Part shown: positions 20,093 to 29,062 of the stretch, one piece after another
How the letters are laid out: every line of letters starts with the position of its first letter
Numbering within the stretch: the first letter of the stretch is position 1
Assembly (NCBI GenBank): GCA_964520975.1
Contig: CAZFPA010000014.1
Coordinates: forward strand, 1-44,495
Reading direction: 5' to 3'
Length of the DNA: 44,495 nucleotides
Source of the DNA: CAZFPA01 sp964520975
GTDB lineage: Bacteria; Bacillota; Negativicutes; Selenomonadales; Selenomonadaceae
Position numbers and translations under genes: made by a program
Notes under the pieces: generated by a model
What the model saw: only the letters and a program-made list of their open reading frames with translations
What the model was told of the DNA's origin: nothing
Databases searched by the model: none

Positions 20093-22294
20093 GTGACCAT
20101 TGATGAAATCATTGCAGCTGTACAAAAATATCAGCCGAATGCGAACGTAGAGCTCATACGTAAGGCCTATGATCTGGCGCACGCGGCGCATGCGGGGCAG
20201 AAACGGGCCTCCGGCGAGGAATATATCATCCATCCATTGAGTGTGGCGCGGATTCTCACGCAGCTGCAGATCGATGTGGTGACAATCAGCGCAGCGCTGC
20301 TGCACGACGTCGTCGAGGACACTACCTATACGTTGGAGCAGATGGAGGAGATCTTCGGACCAGAGGTCGCCATGCTCATCGATGGGGTGACAAAGCTCGG
20401 ACGCATTGAGTACAAGTCCAAGGAAGAACAGCAGCTTGAGAACTATCGCAAGCTGTTTTTAGCGATGGCCAAGGATATCCGGGTCATTATGATCAAGCTG
20501 GCTGACCGTCTGCACAATATGCGTACCTTGCGTTTCATGCGGGAGGACAAGCAGAAGCGCATTGCCAAGGAAACCATTGAGATCTATGCCCCGCTGGCGA
20601 ACCGCCTGGGTATTTCCAGCATCAAATGGGAGCTGGAGGATCTCTGCCTGCGCTATCTTGAGCCGGAAACGTATTATGACCTGGTGGAGAGCGTAAAGCA
20701 GAAGCGCAAGGAACGCCAGGTATTCATTCAGGAATCCATCGAGCAGATTCATAAAAAGCTGGTGGAGGCTGGCATGAAGGTCGAAATCAGCGGCCGGGCC
20801 AAGCACTTTTACAGTATCTATAAGAAGATGAAGCGGGATCACAAGGACATCAGTGAGATCTATGATCTGTCTGCTGTGCGCGTACTGGTGGAAAGCGTCA
20901 AGGACTGCTATGGCGTGCTGGGCATCATCCATGCAATGTGGAAGCCGATGCCGGGCCGCTTCAAGGACTATATTGCCATGCCAAAATCCAATGGCTATCA
21001 GTCCCTGCATACGACGGTCATGACGCGGGGCTATCCGCTTGAGATCCAGATCCGGACCTTTGCGATGCACCGGGTATCTGAATATGGTGTGGCCGCGCAC
21101 TGGAAGTACAAGGAGTCCGGTAAGGGTGCTACGGCCAGCAATGAATACGATCAGAAGCTGTCCTGGCTGCGTCAGCTCGTGAACCTGCAGCAGGAGCTCA
21201 GTGATCCGCGGGAGTATGTCGAGGCCCTGAAGGTGGATGTGTTCTCCGACGAGGTTTTTGTCTTTACGCCGAAGGGCGATGTCATTGATCTGCCGAAAGG
21301 GTCCATCCCGATTGATTTCGCCTATCGGATCCATACCGAGGTCGGAAATCACTGTGTTGGCGCGAAGGTCAATGGCAAGATCGTACCGCTGGAATACAAG
21401 CTGAAAAACGGTGATATCGTTTCCGTCATCACGAACAAGGCCAACAATGGCCCCAGCCGTGACTGGCTCAATATCGTTGCTTCCTCGGAGACGCGCAACA
21501 AGATCCGCTCCTGGTTCAAGAAAGCCCGCCGGGAAGAAAATATCGTACGGGGCAGCGAGCTCATCGATAAAGAGGCCAAGCGCCTGGGCTATGATCCCAA
21601 GGAGCTGCTGAAGGACGGACGCATCAAGATTGTAGCGCAGCGATTCAATATCCAGAATGATGAGGACCTGCTGGCTGCGCTGGGCTATGGCGGATTGACA
21701 ATCAACGGCGTGCTTACGAAGCTCATTGAGATCTACAAAAAGGAACTGCAGCGGACGACACCGCCGGATGTATCGCAGATGCTTGAAAAGCTCAAGCAGC
21801 CCCAGGAGGGCAACAAGAAGACGAAATCCAGCCATGGCGTGCTGGTTGAGGGTGAAGGGGGCCTGCTGGTCCGCCTCGCACGCTGCTGCAATCCGATTCC
21901 GGGTGACCCGATCACGGGCTATATCACCCGTGGCCGCGGGGTATCCGTCCATCGCTCGGATTGTCCGAATGTGCTCAATGAAAACAGCGATGTATCGCGT
22001 GTCATTGAAGTGAATTGGGATATCGGGCTCGACAAGGTCTACACCGTGCAGATCGAAATCACCTGTAACGATAAGAGCGGCGTGCTGACGAGTCTGCTGG
22101 CCGTCCCTTCGGAGATGAAGATCAATATCAGCTCTGTGAATGCCAAGACGAATAAAAACAATAAGACCTCTACCGTGAACATGGGCCTCGATGTGCGCAA
22201 TTCGCTGCAGGTATCGCAGATCATGACGAAAATGCGGCGCATCAAGGATGTCTATAGCGTCACACGGGCACTGGGGTCAGGCGGAGGCGAGTGA
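20093..22294 (+). CDS. relA: Bifunctional (p)ppGpp synthetase/hydrolase
   Basis: The gene encodes about 733 aa from GTG 20093, which has AGAGGAAG upstream; ATG 20054 and ATG 20069 are alternatives with no or too-close ribosome sites. The protein makes and breaks (p)ppGpp in the stringent response. Order: HD hydrolase with LLHDVVEDT (His71-Asp72) and LADRLHNMRTL, synthetase with GRAKHFYSIYKKM, the RFKDYI switch (289-292) of bifunctional enzymes rather than the EXDD of RelA-only forms, and NGYQSLHTTV, then TGS (FTPKGDVIDLPKGS), a CCNPIPGD cluster and a C-terminal ACT domain. Its promoter is shared in sequence with tgt. Confidence 0.96.
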   Translation: MTIDEIIAAVQKYQPNANVELIRKAYDLAHAAHAGQKRASGEEYIIHPLSVARILTQLQIDVVTISAALLHDVVEDTTYTLEQMEEIFGPEVAMLIDGVTKLGRIEYKSKEEQQLENYRKLFLAMAKDIRVIMIKLADRLHNMRTLRFMREDKQKRIAKETIEIYAPLANRLGISSIKWELEDLCLRYLEPETYYDLVESVKQKRKERQVFIQESIEQIHKKLVEAGMKVEISGRAKHFYSIYKKMKRDHKDISEIYDLSAVRVLVESVKDCYGVLGIIHAMWKPMPGRFKDYIAMPKSNGYQSLHTTVMTRGYPLEIQIRTFAMHRVSEYGVAAHWKYKESGKGATASNEYDQKLSWLRQLVNLQQELSDPREYVEALKVDVFSDEVFVFTPKGDVIDLPKGSIPIDFAYRIHTEVGNHCVGAKVNGKIVPLEYKLKNGDIVSVITNKANNGPSRDWLNIVASSETRNKIRSWFKKARREENIVRGSELIDKEAKRLGYDPKELLKDGRIKIVAQRFNIQNDEDLLAALGYGGLTINGVLTKLIEIYKKELQRTTPPDVSQMLEKLKQPQEGNKKTKSSHGVLVEGEGGLLVRLARCCNPIPGDPITGYITRGRGVSVHRSDCPNVLNENSDVSRVIEVNWDIGLDKVYTVQIEITCNDKSGVLTSLLAVPSEMKINISSVNAKTNKNNKTSTVNMGLDVRNSLQVSQIMTKMRRIKDVYSVTRALGSGGGE

Positions 22295-22299
22295 AAGCA

Positions 22300-22923
22300 A
22301 TGCGAATGAAGTCCTTTACCGTAGGCCCTTTGGGGGTCAATTGCTACGTGCTCCAGGATGATTTTTCGGATGCCGGTCTGGTCATCGATCCGGGCGGCAA
22401 TGCAGAGGAACTGCTGCAGTATCTGAAACAAGAGCATATATCATTGCAGACTATAGTGAATACCCATGGGCATGGGGATCACATCGGCGCGGATGACCGC
22501 CTGCGGCAGGCGACGGGAGCCCGATTGCTCATCCATGCGGCCGATGCGCCGATGCTGGCCGATGCGCGGGCGAATCTTTCCGCCTATATGGGTTTTACCG
22601 TGCAGGCCGCGCCCGCGGACGCTTTTTTGCAGGATGGAGAGACGCTGCAGGTGGGGCACATGAGCTTTACGGTACTCCATACCCCTGGGCATTCACCGGG
22701 CGGCATCTGCCTCTTTGGCGAGGGCGTGCTTTTCAGCGGGGATTCCCTGTTCGCCGAATCCATCGGCCGCTGTGATTTCCCCGGAGCCTCGGAGACGGAG
22801 CTGGTAGCCGCTCTGCAAAAAAAGATCCTGCCGCTGCCGGATGACGTCAAGGTCTATCCGGGGCATGGTCCGGGAACGACCATTGGCTGGGAGCGGCAGC
22901 ACAACCCGTATTTACAGTTTTAA
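22300..22923 (+). CDS. MBL-fold metal hydrolase (glyoxalase II-like)
   Basis: The gene encodes 207 aa. ATG 22300 is chosen; GTG 22291 inside the relA stop is close to GGAGG and could also serve. The metallo-beta-lactamase fold is clear: THGHGDHIG for the two-metal site, HTPGHSPGGICLF with the next histidine, FSGDSLFAESIGRCDFPG and PGHGPGTTIGWE with the final ligand. Short YcbL/YqgX-type members of this family follow relA in many Firmicutes. They hydrolyse thioesters such as hydroxyacylglutathione or bacillithiol adducts, but the substrate here is unknown. Confidence 0.9.
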   Translation: MRMKSFTVGPLGVNCYVLQDDFSDAGLVIDPGGNAEELLQYLKQEHISLQTIVNTHGHGDHIGADDRLRQATGARLLIHAADAPMLADARANLSAYMGFTVQAAPADAFLQDGETLQVGHMSFTVLHTPGHSPGGICLFGEGVLFSGDSLFAESIGRCDFPGASETELVAALQKKILPLPDDVKVYPGHGPGTTIGWERQHNPYLQF

Positions 22924-22944
22924 GGAAACCAGCAGAATATTTTC

Positions 22945-22975
22945 TTTGTATTCTATGGCTATTTTTGGTAGAATA
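22945..22975 (+). promoter_or_regulatory. Promoter of the Fur-family gene with an inverted repeat
   Basis: -35 TTTGTA (22945-22950), 18-bp spacer, -10 TAGAAT (22969-22974). TATTCTA (22949-22955) and TAGAATA (22969-22975) form a repeat whose half-sites are 20 bp apart, i.e. on the same face of the helix. It does not match the classical Fur or PerR box. Confidence 0.5.
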
Positions 22976-23058
22976 AAAAAGATATTTCGTTTTATGCCTG
23001 CAGCCGACCAATTTCCGTTGCCGGTGATACAGGTCTGTAGAGCAGGAAAAGGGGTTTT

Positions 23059-23505
23059 ATGATGCAGCGTACATTTACGATAGAAAATCTCAAAACAAAG
23101 CTGCAGGAACGTCAGCATAAGATGACACCACAGCGCAAGGTGGTTCTGGAGATTTTTCTTTCTCATCCCGGAGAACATCTGAGTGCGGAGGACGTGCATG
23201 GGATTTTGCGCGACAACCATTCGGATATTGGGCTGGCTACTGTATACCGCAGCCTGGAGCTTTTAAGTGAGCTCGGCATATTGCAGAAGATGGAGTTTGG
23301 TGATGGCTGCAGCCGTTATGAAGTGAATCATACGGAGCCGGATGCACATCAGCACCATCATTTGATTTGTCTGAAATGCGGGCGGGTCATGGAATTTTCT
23401 GACGACCTTTTGGAGCCGTTGGAACAGGATATCAATAAAAAAAGCGGCTTTAAGATCGTCGACCATCAGGTCAAATTCTTTGGCTATTGCAAGGAGTGCC
23501 AATAA
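23059..23505 (+). CDS. Fur-family transcriptional regulator
   Basis: The gene encodes 148 aa from ATG 23059 (a second ATG follows directly), with AAAAGGGG upstream. The N-terminal winged helix carries RQHKMTPQRKVVLEIF and GLATVYRSLELLSELGI. The C-terminal part has the regulatory metal site HQHHHLICLKCG and a structural zinc site made by CLKC and the terminal CKEC. The family includes Fur (iron), PerR (peroxide) and Zur (zinc); the histidine-rich HQHHH segment suits Fur or PerR, and I cannot decide between them. It lies just upstream of the heme gene hemZ in the same direction, which suits iron or peroxide control. Confidence 0.93.
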   Translation: MMQRTFTIENLKTKLQERQHKMTPQRKVVLEIFLSHPGEHLSAEDVHGILRDNHSDIGLATVYRSLELLSELGILQKMEFGDGCSRYEVNHTEPDAHQHHHLICLKCGRVMEFSDDLLEPLEQDINKKSGFKIVDHQVKFFGYCKECQ

Positions 23506-23508
23506 AGA

Positions 23509-25029
23509 TTGCAGGTTCATGAGTTTTCGTTGAACAGTGACAGGGAAGTCATTGTAAAAATTGTCAGGGAAGTATTGAATTTATTTAAAATACAGGTGGA
23601 TGAGAATGCGTCTGCGCCCGATTACCAGCGCTTTGCAGTGGTGAATGAGCGCCTGGCGGGAGAGCCGGCCCGTGTATTGACCCGGCTCACGGTCACCCGG
23701 CTGGATGGGACTGTGTCGGTATTCGAGGCGCAGGGACAGGCAGCTCCGGATGAGCGTGAAGGTGCGGCGGTGCATCGGTTGATCAAGCTCAATCTCTATC
23801 ACCTGTTCCGGGAACACTTTTCGTTGCCGCCGGCGCCCTGGGGAATCCTTCATGGCGTGCGGCCTACGAAAATCGTGCATCGCTTCATCGCGGGCGGTCT
23901 CACGGAGCCGGAGGTCGTTGCGCGTCTGCGGCGTGAATACGAGGCCAGTGAGGAAAAGGCTTCCTGCATTGCGCGGCTGGCTTTTCGTCAGCTGCCATTT
24001 TTGGCGCAGTCCGATGCGCATACGGTCAGTATTTATGTGGGGATTCCGTTCTGCCTTTCCCGCTGCCTCTACTGTTCTTTCCCGTCGAATGTACTGCCGG
24101 GCAAGGATGTCCTGGATCGCTTTATGACGGTTTGGAAGAAGGACCTGGCAGCGGTGGTGGCTGCTGTGGAGAAATACCATTTCCGTGTACAGAATATCTA
24201 TGTCGGCGGTGGTACACCGACGAGTCTGCCGGATGAATATTTTGCCGAAATGCTTCATATGGTATATAATGCTTTCTATGGGCCTGCGGTGGTGGAATTC
24301 ACCGTGGAGGCCGGGCGGCCGGACAGCATGTCGCCGGCGAAGATCCGGACCATGCAGGAATGCCATGTCGACCGGGTCAGCGTGAACCCGCAGACCATGC
24401 AGCTGCGGACGCTGCAGCGCATTGGCCGGCAGCATACGCCGGAGGCGATTGTTCAGATGTTCCGTGATCTTCGGGCCGCGGGTATCCCGCAGATCAATAT
24501 GGATCTGATCGTGGGACTTCCGGGAGAAGGTACGGCGGATATAGAGGATACCATGCAGAAGGTGACAGCGCTTGCACCGGATGATATCACATTGCATGCG
24601 CTGGCGCTGAAACGAGGCTCGCGGCTGAAACTGCAGCTCGATGAAGAAGGCAGCATAGAGATACCCGATGATGAAACCGTACAGCAGATGTTCCATATTG
24701 CCATGGATCATGTGACGCGGGCGGGGCTGGCTCCGTATTATCTTTATCGCCAGGGCTACATGAGCGGACAGCTTGAAAATGTCGGCTGCTGCCGGCCTGG
24801 CGGTGAGGGCATGTACAACATCCAGATCATGGAGGAGCACCAGACCATCCTGGGGATCGGCGGCGCGGCCACGACCAAGGTGGTGGATTTCCGGGCGGGC
24901 AGGCTGAAATCGGCCTTTAACGCCAAGGATCTTACGACGTATTTGAACGATATCGATACATACATAGAAAAGCGTGCGCTGCTGTTGGAAGAGGCGTATG
25001 GAAAAGGGGAGGAATTTTCTTCATGTTGA
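23509..25029 (+). CDS. hemZ: Oxygen-independent coproporphyrinogen III oxidase-like radical SAM enzyme (HemZ)
   Basis: The gene encodes 506 aa from TTG 23509, with AAGGAG (in the fur gene end) upstream. It is a radical SAM enzyme with cluster motif C182-x3-C186-x2-C189 (FCLSRCLYCSFPS), SAM-binding GGGTPTSL, and NMDLIVGLPGEG. The long N-terminal part (residues 1-170) before the cluster, with WGILHGVRPTKIVHR, separates HemZ from HemN and HemW. Such enzymes act in heme synthesis under anaerobic conditions, although HemZ activity is less firmly established than HemN. The end overlaps hisS by 7 bases. Confidence 0.92.
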   Translation: MQVHEFSLNSDREVIVKIVREVLNLFKIQVDENASAPDYQRFAVVNERLAGEPARVLTRLTVTRLDGTVSVFEAQGQAAPDEREGAAVHRLIKLNLYHLFREHFSLPPAPWGILHGVRPTKIVHRFIAGGLTEPEVVARLRREYEASEEKASCIARLAFRQLPFLAQSDAHTVSIYVGIPFCLSRCLYCSFPSNVLPGKDVLDRFMTVWKKDLAAVVAAVEKYHFRVQNIYVGGGTPTSLPDEYFAEMLHMVYNAFYGPAVVEFTVEAGRPDSMSPAKIRTMQECHVDRVSVNPQTMQLRTLQRIGRQHTPEAIVQMFRDLRAAGIPQINMDLIVGLPGEGTADIEDTMQKVTALAPDDITLHALALKRGSRLKLQLDEEGSIEIPDDETVQQMFHIAMDHVTRAGLAPYYLYRQGYMSGQLENVGCCRPGGEGMYNIQIMEEHQTILGIGGAATTKVVDFRAGRLKSAFNAKDLTTYLNDIDTYIEKRALLLEEAYGKGEEFSSC

Positions 25030-26288
25030 CGAATGGTCCACGGGGGACAAAGGATATTTTGCCAGATACTGTCGGCCAATGGCTCTATGTGGAGCAGAAG
25101 GTACGGGAGCTCTGCAGCCGGTATGGGTATAAGGAGATTCGTACGCCGATGTTCGAGCATACGGAGCTCTTTTTGCGCGGCATCGGTGAGACAACCGATG
25201 TAGTTGAGAAGGAAATGTATACATTCACTGACCGTGGCGGCCGGAGCGTTACACTGCGCCCGGAAAATACGGCGGCGGCAGTCCGGGCCTATCTGCAGAA
25301 TAAGCTGTATGCGGATGCGGACCTCACAAAGCTCTTTTATATCGGCTCGATGTTCCGCTATGATCGTCCGCAGGCCGGCCGTCTGCGGGAATTCCATCAG
25401 TTTGGGGTCGAAGCCCTGGGCGGGGATAATCCGGCGGTGGATGCGGAAATCATCCTGCTGGCGGTGAATTTCCTTCAATCGCTGGGACTGCAGGAGCTGG
25501 AGCTCAGCCTGAATTCCGTAGGCTGCCCGAACTGTCGTCCGGTTTATCGCAAGCGGCTGCAGGAGTTCTTCGCGGACAAGCTCGATGGGCTCTGTGAAGA
25601 CTGCCGTTCCCGCTATGACCGCAATCCGATGCGTATCCTTGACTGCAAGGTTGAGGGCTGCAAGAAGCTTTCCATCGGAGCTCCGGAAATTACGGACTGT
25701 CTCTGCGATGATTGCCGCGAGCATTTTGTAAAGGTACAGGAACTGCTCACGAGTGCGGGTGTGTCCTTCAAGCTGGATCCGCGCCTGGTACGCGGTCTGG
25801 ACTACTATACGAAGACGGCCTTTGAGGTGCAGTACGCACCGCTGGGCGCCCAGAGCGCTGTTGCTGGCGGCGGCCGTTATGACGGCCTCATTGAGGAGAT
25901 CGGCGGTAAGCCGACACCGGCTGTCGGCTTTGCTGTAGGGCTTGAGCGTGTACTGCTGGCCCTGGAGAAGCAGGCACTGCTGCCGGAACAGGCCGATGCC
26001 ATGGATGCTTTTGTGGTCGGACTGGGTGAGGCTGCGCAGCCGGCGGCATTCCGTCTGCTGGCAGATCTTCGTGCGGCTGGTCTTTCGGCGGGCATGGACT
26101 TTGCCGGCCGCAGCATGAAGGCACAGATGAAGCAGGCCAATAAGGCCAATGCGCATTTTGCGCTGATCCTGGGTGAGGATGAGGTTAAGGAATCCGCTGT
26201 GATGCTCAAGAATATGCAGACGAGCGAGCAGCATAAGATTGCAATAGATGAAGTAATAAAAAAGCTATGTGCTGAGGTGAAAGGTTAA
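25023..26288 (+). CDS. hisS: Histidyl-tRNA synthetase
   Basis: The gene encodes 421 aa from ATG 25023, with GGGAGGA upstream, overlapping hemZ. Class II aaRS motifs: GPRGTKDILP at the start, motif 2 FYIGSMFRYDRPQAGRLREFHQFG (residues around 105-128, given as landmark in two halves), the histidine-binding LDPRLVRGLDYYT and AGGGRYDGL, and motif 3 GFAVGLERV. A C-terminal anticodon-binding domain follows. It stands directly before aspS, the common Firmicute pair. No T-box leader is seen. Confidence 0.98.
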   Translation: MLTNGPRGTKDILPDTVGQWLYVEQKVRELCSRYGYKEIRTPMFEHTELFLRGIGETTDVVEKEMYTFTDRGGRSVTLRPENTAAAVRAYLQNKLYADADLTKLFYIGSMFRYDRPQAGRLREFHQFGVEALGGDNPAVDAEIILLAVNFLQSLGLQELELSLNSVGCPNCRPVYRKRLQEFFADKLDGLCEDCRSRYDRNPMRILDCKVEGCKKLSIGAPEITDCLCDDCREHFVKVQELLTSAGVSFKLDPRLVRGLDYYTKTAFEVQYAPLGAQSAVAGGGRYDGLIEEIGGKPTPAVGFAVGLERVLLALEKQALLPEQADAMDAFVVGLGEAAQPAAFRLLADLRAAGLSAGMDFAGRSMKAQMKQANKANAHFALILGEDEVKESAVMLKNMQTSEQHKIAIDEVIKKLCAEVKG

Positions 26289-28078
26289 TGGAAACATTAG
26301 AAGGAATGAAGCGTTCGCATCACTGCGGGTTGCTTCGCAAAACAGAGGTTGGACAGGAAGTCGTATTGTGCGGCTGGGTATCGAGACGCCGCGATCATGG
26401 CGGACTGATTTTCGTTGATCTGCGGGATCGTTCTGGTCTGGTGCAGGTCGTATACGATGAGGCCGCTATGGGCGAGGGGACTTTCCATAAGGCGGAGGCT
26501 CTGCGTTCGGAGTTCGTCATCGGCGTTCGCGGTAAAATTCGTGCCCGTGCGGCAGAGACGGTCAATCCGCATATGGAAACCGGTGAGATCGAGGTCGTCT
26601 GCACGGAGCTGCGCATCCTGAACAAGGCACAGACCCCGCCGTTCTATATCCAGGATGGCATTGAGGTCGATGAGATGCTGCGCCTCAGATACCGTTATCT
26701 TGACCTCCGTCGTCCGGAAATGCAGAAGAACATCATGCTGCGTCATCGGGTTACGAAGATCATGCGCGATTATTTTGATCGCAATGACTTCCTGGAGATC
26801 GAGACCCCGATGCTCTGCAAGAGCACGCCGGAGGGCGCGAGAGACTTCCTGGTTCCGAGCCGTATGAATCCGGGTACCTTCTACGCGCTGCCGCAGTCCC
26901 CGCAGATATACAAGCAGATTCTCATGGTTTCTGGCTTTGAGAAATACTTCCAGATCGTTCGCTGCTTCCGCGATGAGGACCTTCGCGCGGATCGCCAGCC
27001 GGAGTTCACGCAGCTCGATATCGAGATGTCCTTCATCGATCAGGAATCCATTCTGAACATGATGGAAGGCATGGTAACGGAGCTCTTTGATAAGGCAATC
27101 GGTGCCAAGGTGCCGGGACCGTTCCTGCGCATGACCTGGGATGACGCCATGGAGCGCTATGGCTCGGATAAGCCGGACCTTCGCTTTGGCATGGAGCTCA
27201 TGGATATTTCTGAATACGTCAAGGGCTCGGATTTCAAGGTATTCTCCTCCGTTCTGGAAAATGGCGGTCAGGTCAAGGTCATCAACGTCGAGGATTATGC
27301 AAATATCCCGCGCCGTGAGCTTGATGGACTTGTAGAATATGTAAAGAATTATGGCGCAAAGGGCCTCGCCTGGATTCAGTATACGGAAGAGGGCGTGAAG
27401 TCACCGTTCAAGAAGTTCTACGATGATGCGACCTTTGATACCATCAAAGAGGCCTGCCATGCCAAGACGGGTGACCTGCTGCTCGTCATCGCGGACAAGC
27501 CGCTGGTTGTCGCGCAGGCTCTTGGCGAGCTGCGTCTTGAGATGGCCCGTCGTCGCGGTCTCATTGATCCGGATAAGCTCAGCTTCCTCTGGGTTGTTGA
27601 TTTCCCGATGTTCGAATACAGCGAAGAGGAAAAACGCTGGAAGGCCATGCACCATCCGTTCACCGCACCGCGGGATGAGGATGTGCAGTATCTCCAGTCG
27701 GATCCGGGCCGTGTAAAGGCCAATGCCTATGATATGGTGCTCAATGGCGTCGAGATCGGCGGCGGCAGCCTCCGTATCTACAACGGCGATCTCCAGGAGA
27801 AGGTATTTGAGGCGATCGGCCTTTCGATGGAAGAGGCACATTCGAAGTTCGGCTTCATGCTGGATGCCTTCAAGTTTGGCACGCCGCCGCATGGCGGACT
27901 CGCTTTCGGTCTCGATCGTCTCGTGATGCTCATGGCTAAGCGCCGCTCTATCCGTGACGTGATCGCTTTCCCGAAGACGCAGAGCGCATCGGATGTCATG
28001 GCACAGGCACCGTCTGAGGTCGATGACAAGCAGCTCAAGGAGCTCTCCATCCGCACGGCTGTCAAGGCAAAAAAATAA
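26288..28078 (+). CDS. aspS: Aspartyl-tRNA synthetase
   Basis: The gene encodes 596 aa; ATG 26288 shares one base with the hisS stop. It starts with the OB-fold anticodon domain (VVLCGWVSRRRDHGGLIFVDLRD in part), followed by the class II catalytic core: motif 1 FLEIETPMLCKSTPEGARDF (in part), motif 2 FRDEDLRADRQPEFTQLD, the bacterial GAD insertion, and motif 3 GLAFGLDRLVMLM. The long bacterial form. Whether it is discriminating or charges tRNA-Asn as well cannot be settled here, but the presence of gatCA suggests Asp-tRNA-Asn or Glu-tRNA-Gln is amidated. A terminator follows. Confidence 0.98.
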   Translation: METLEGMKRSHHCGLLRKTEVGQEVVLCGWVSRRRDHGGLIFVDLRDRSGLVQVVYDEAAMGEGTFHKAEALRSEFVIGVRGKIRARAAETVNPHMETGEIEVVCTELRILNKAQTPPFYIQDGIEVDEMLRLRYRYLDLRRPEMQKNIMLRHRVTKIMRDYFDRNDFLEIETPMLCKSTPEGARDFLVPSRMNPGTFYALPQSPQIYKQILMVSGFEKYFQIVRCFRDEDLRADRQPEFTQLDIEMSFIDQESILNMMEGMVTELFDKAIGAKVPGPFLRMTWDDAMERYGSDKPDLRFGMELMDISEYVKGSDFKVFSSVLENGGQVKVINVEDYANIPRRELDGLVEYVKNYGAKGLAWIQYTEEGVKSPFKKFYDDATFDTIKEACHAKTGDLLLVIADKPLVVAQALGELRLEMARRRGLIDPDKLSFLWVVDFPMFEYSEEEKRWKAMHHPFTAPRDEDVQYLQSDPGRVKANAYDMVLNGVEIGGGSLRIYNGDLQEKVFEAIGLSMEEAHSKFGFMLDAFKFGTPPHGGLAFGLDRLVMLMAKRRSIRDVIAFPKTQSASDVMAQAPSEVDDKQLKELSIRTAVKAKK

Positions 28079-28090
28079 GAAAGACTTCCC

Positions 28091-28125
28091 GGGCTGCTGG
28101 CTTCAAAAGGCCAGCAGCTCTTTTA
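28091..28125 (+). terminator. Terminator after aspS
   Basis: GCTGCTGGC (28093-28101) pairs with GCCAGCAGC (28110-28118) around an 8-nt loop, extended by GG/TC, followed by TCTTTTATTTG. Confidence 0.92.
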
Positions 28126-28155
28126 TTTGCCCGCAGCGGTAAGGTATGATAAAAT
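28126..28155 (+). promoter_or_regulatory. Extended -10 promoter of the WecG-like gene
   Basis: -35 TTTGCC (28126-28131), 18-bp spacer, TGaTAAAAT with the hexamer at 28150-28155. Confidence 0.55.
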
Positions 28156-28228
28156 AGAGCGATATAGCGGTAAAAATCAGGGGATATTGGTACACTGTAC
28201 TGCATCCCTTAAGGACGGAGGAAAGACA

Positions 28229-28957
28229 GTGTCATTTCAAAAGGTTGATATCCTGGGTGTGAAGGTGGATTCGCTGCGTATGGCGGAGGCCGTCGCTCAG
28301 GTGGAAAAATATATGGATGAGCGGGCTGGCGTGCTGATTGCGACGGCCAACGCGGAGATGATCCTGCGGGCAACGCAGGATGCCGCGCTCATGCGCATAC
28401 TGAACGGGGCGGCCCTGGTGGTTCCGGATGGCGCTGGAACCGTATGGGCATCACGCCATCTCGGGAAGGAGATGCCCGAGCGTGTAGCGGGCTATGATCT
28501 CGCACAGGAGCTCATGCGCCGGGCTCCAGAGAAAAAGCGGCGGATTTTTTTCTTCGGATCTGCTCCGGGCGTGGCCGATAAGGCCAAGGCCAAGGCGGAG
28601 CAGCTCTATCCGGGGATTTCCATCGTGGGAGTACGCAATGGCTTCTTCACTTCCGCAGATGTACCGGAGATCCTGGAGCAGATCAAGGCTGCCAAGCCTG
28701 ACCTGCTGCTGGCCGCGCTGGGCGTTCCCAAGCAGGAAAAATGGCTGGATGCGCACCTTTCGGAGCTCGGAGTTCCTGCGGCGATTGGTGTGGGTGGAAC
28801 CTTCGATGTCATGGCCGGTGTGATGAAGCGCGCACCGCTCTGGATGCAGAAGGCCAAGCTCGAATGGCTGTTCCGTGGGCTGCTGCAGCCCAAACGGGCC
28901 GGGCGTCTGCTGGCTTTGCCGAAGTTTGTCCTGAAGGTCCACGCGTACAAAAAGTAG
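28229..28957 (+). CDS. WecG/TagA/CpsF-family glycosyltransferase
   Basis: The gene encodes 242 aa from GTG 28229, with GGAGGAAAG upstream; the longer frame to 28127 lacks a ribosome site. Members add N-acetylmannosamine (or similar) to an undecaprenyl-linked GlcNAc, at the cytoplasmic face of the membrane. Signatures: TANAEMILRATQD, VVPDGAGTVWA with the catalytic Asp, the glycine-rich FFFGSAPGVADKA, AALGVPKQEKWL and GVGGTFDVMAG. The basic C-terminus (LLQPKRAGRLLALP) probably holds it to the membrane. It may serve wall-teichoic-like or LPS/exopolysaccharide assembly; the sugar is unknown. Confidence 0.93.
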   Translation: MSFQKVDILGVKVDSLRMAEAVAQVEKYMDERAGVLIATANAEMILRATQDAALMRILNGAALVVPDGAGTVWASRHLGKEMPERVAGYDLAQELMRRAPEKKRRIFFFGSAPGVADKAKAKAEQLYPGISIVGVRNGFFTSADVPEILEQIKAAKPDLLLAALGVPKQEKWLDAHLSELGVPAAIGVGGTFDVMAGVMKRAPLWMQKAKLEWLFRGLLQPKRAGRLLALPKFVLKVHAYKK

Positions 28958-28986
28958 TGGACAAAGCAAAAACAGTAGACTATAAT
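28958..28986 (+). promoter_or_regulatory. Promoter of psd-pssA
   Basis: -35 TGGACA (28958-28963), 17-bp spacer, perfect -10 TATAAT (28981-28986). A second possible -10 (TAGAAT at about 29021) lies closer to the gene. Confidence 0.6.
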
Positions 28987-29062
28987 TATTGGAGAAGTAA
29001 AGGCATTTCTGTGTTTATGATAGAATAAATCAAATAGATGCTGTTATTAGGAGGTGTATCTT

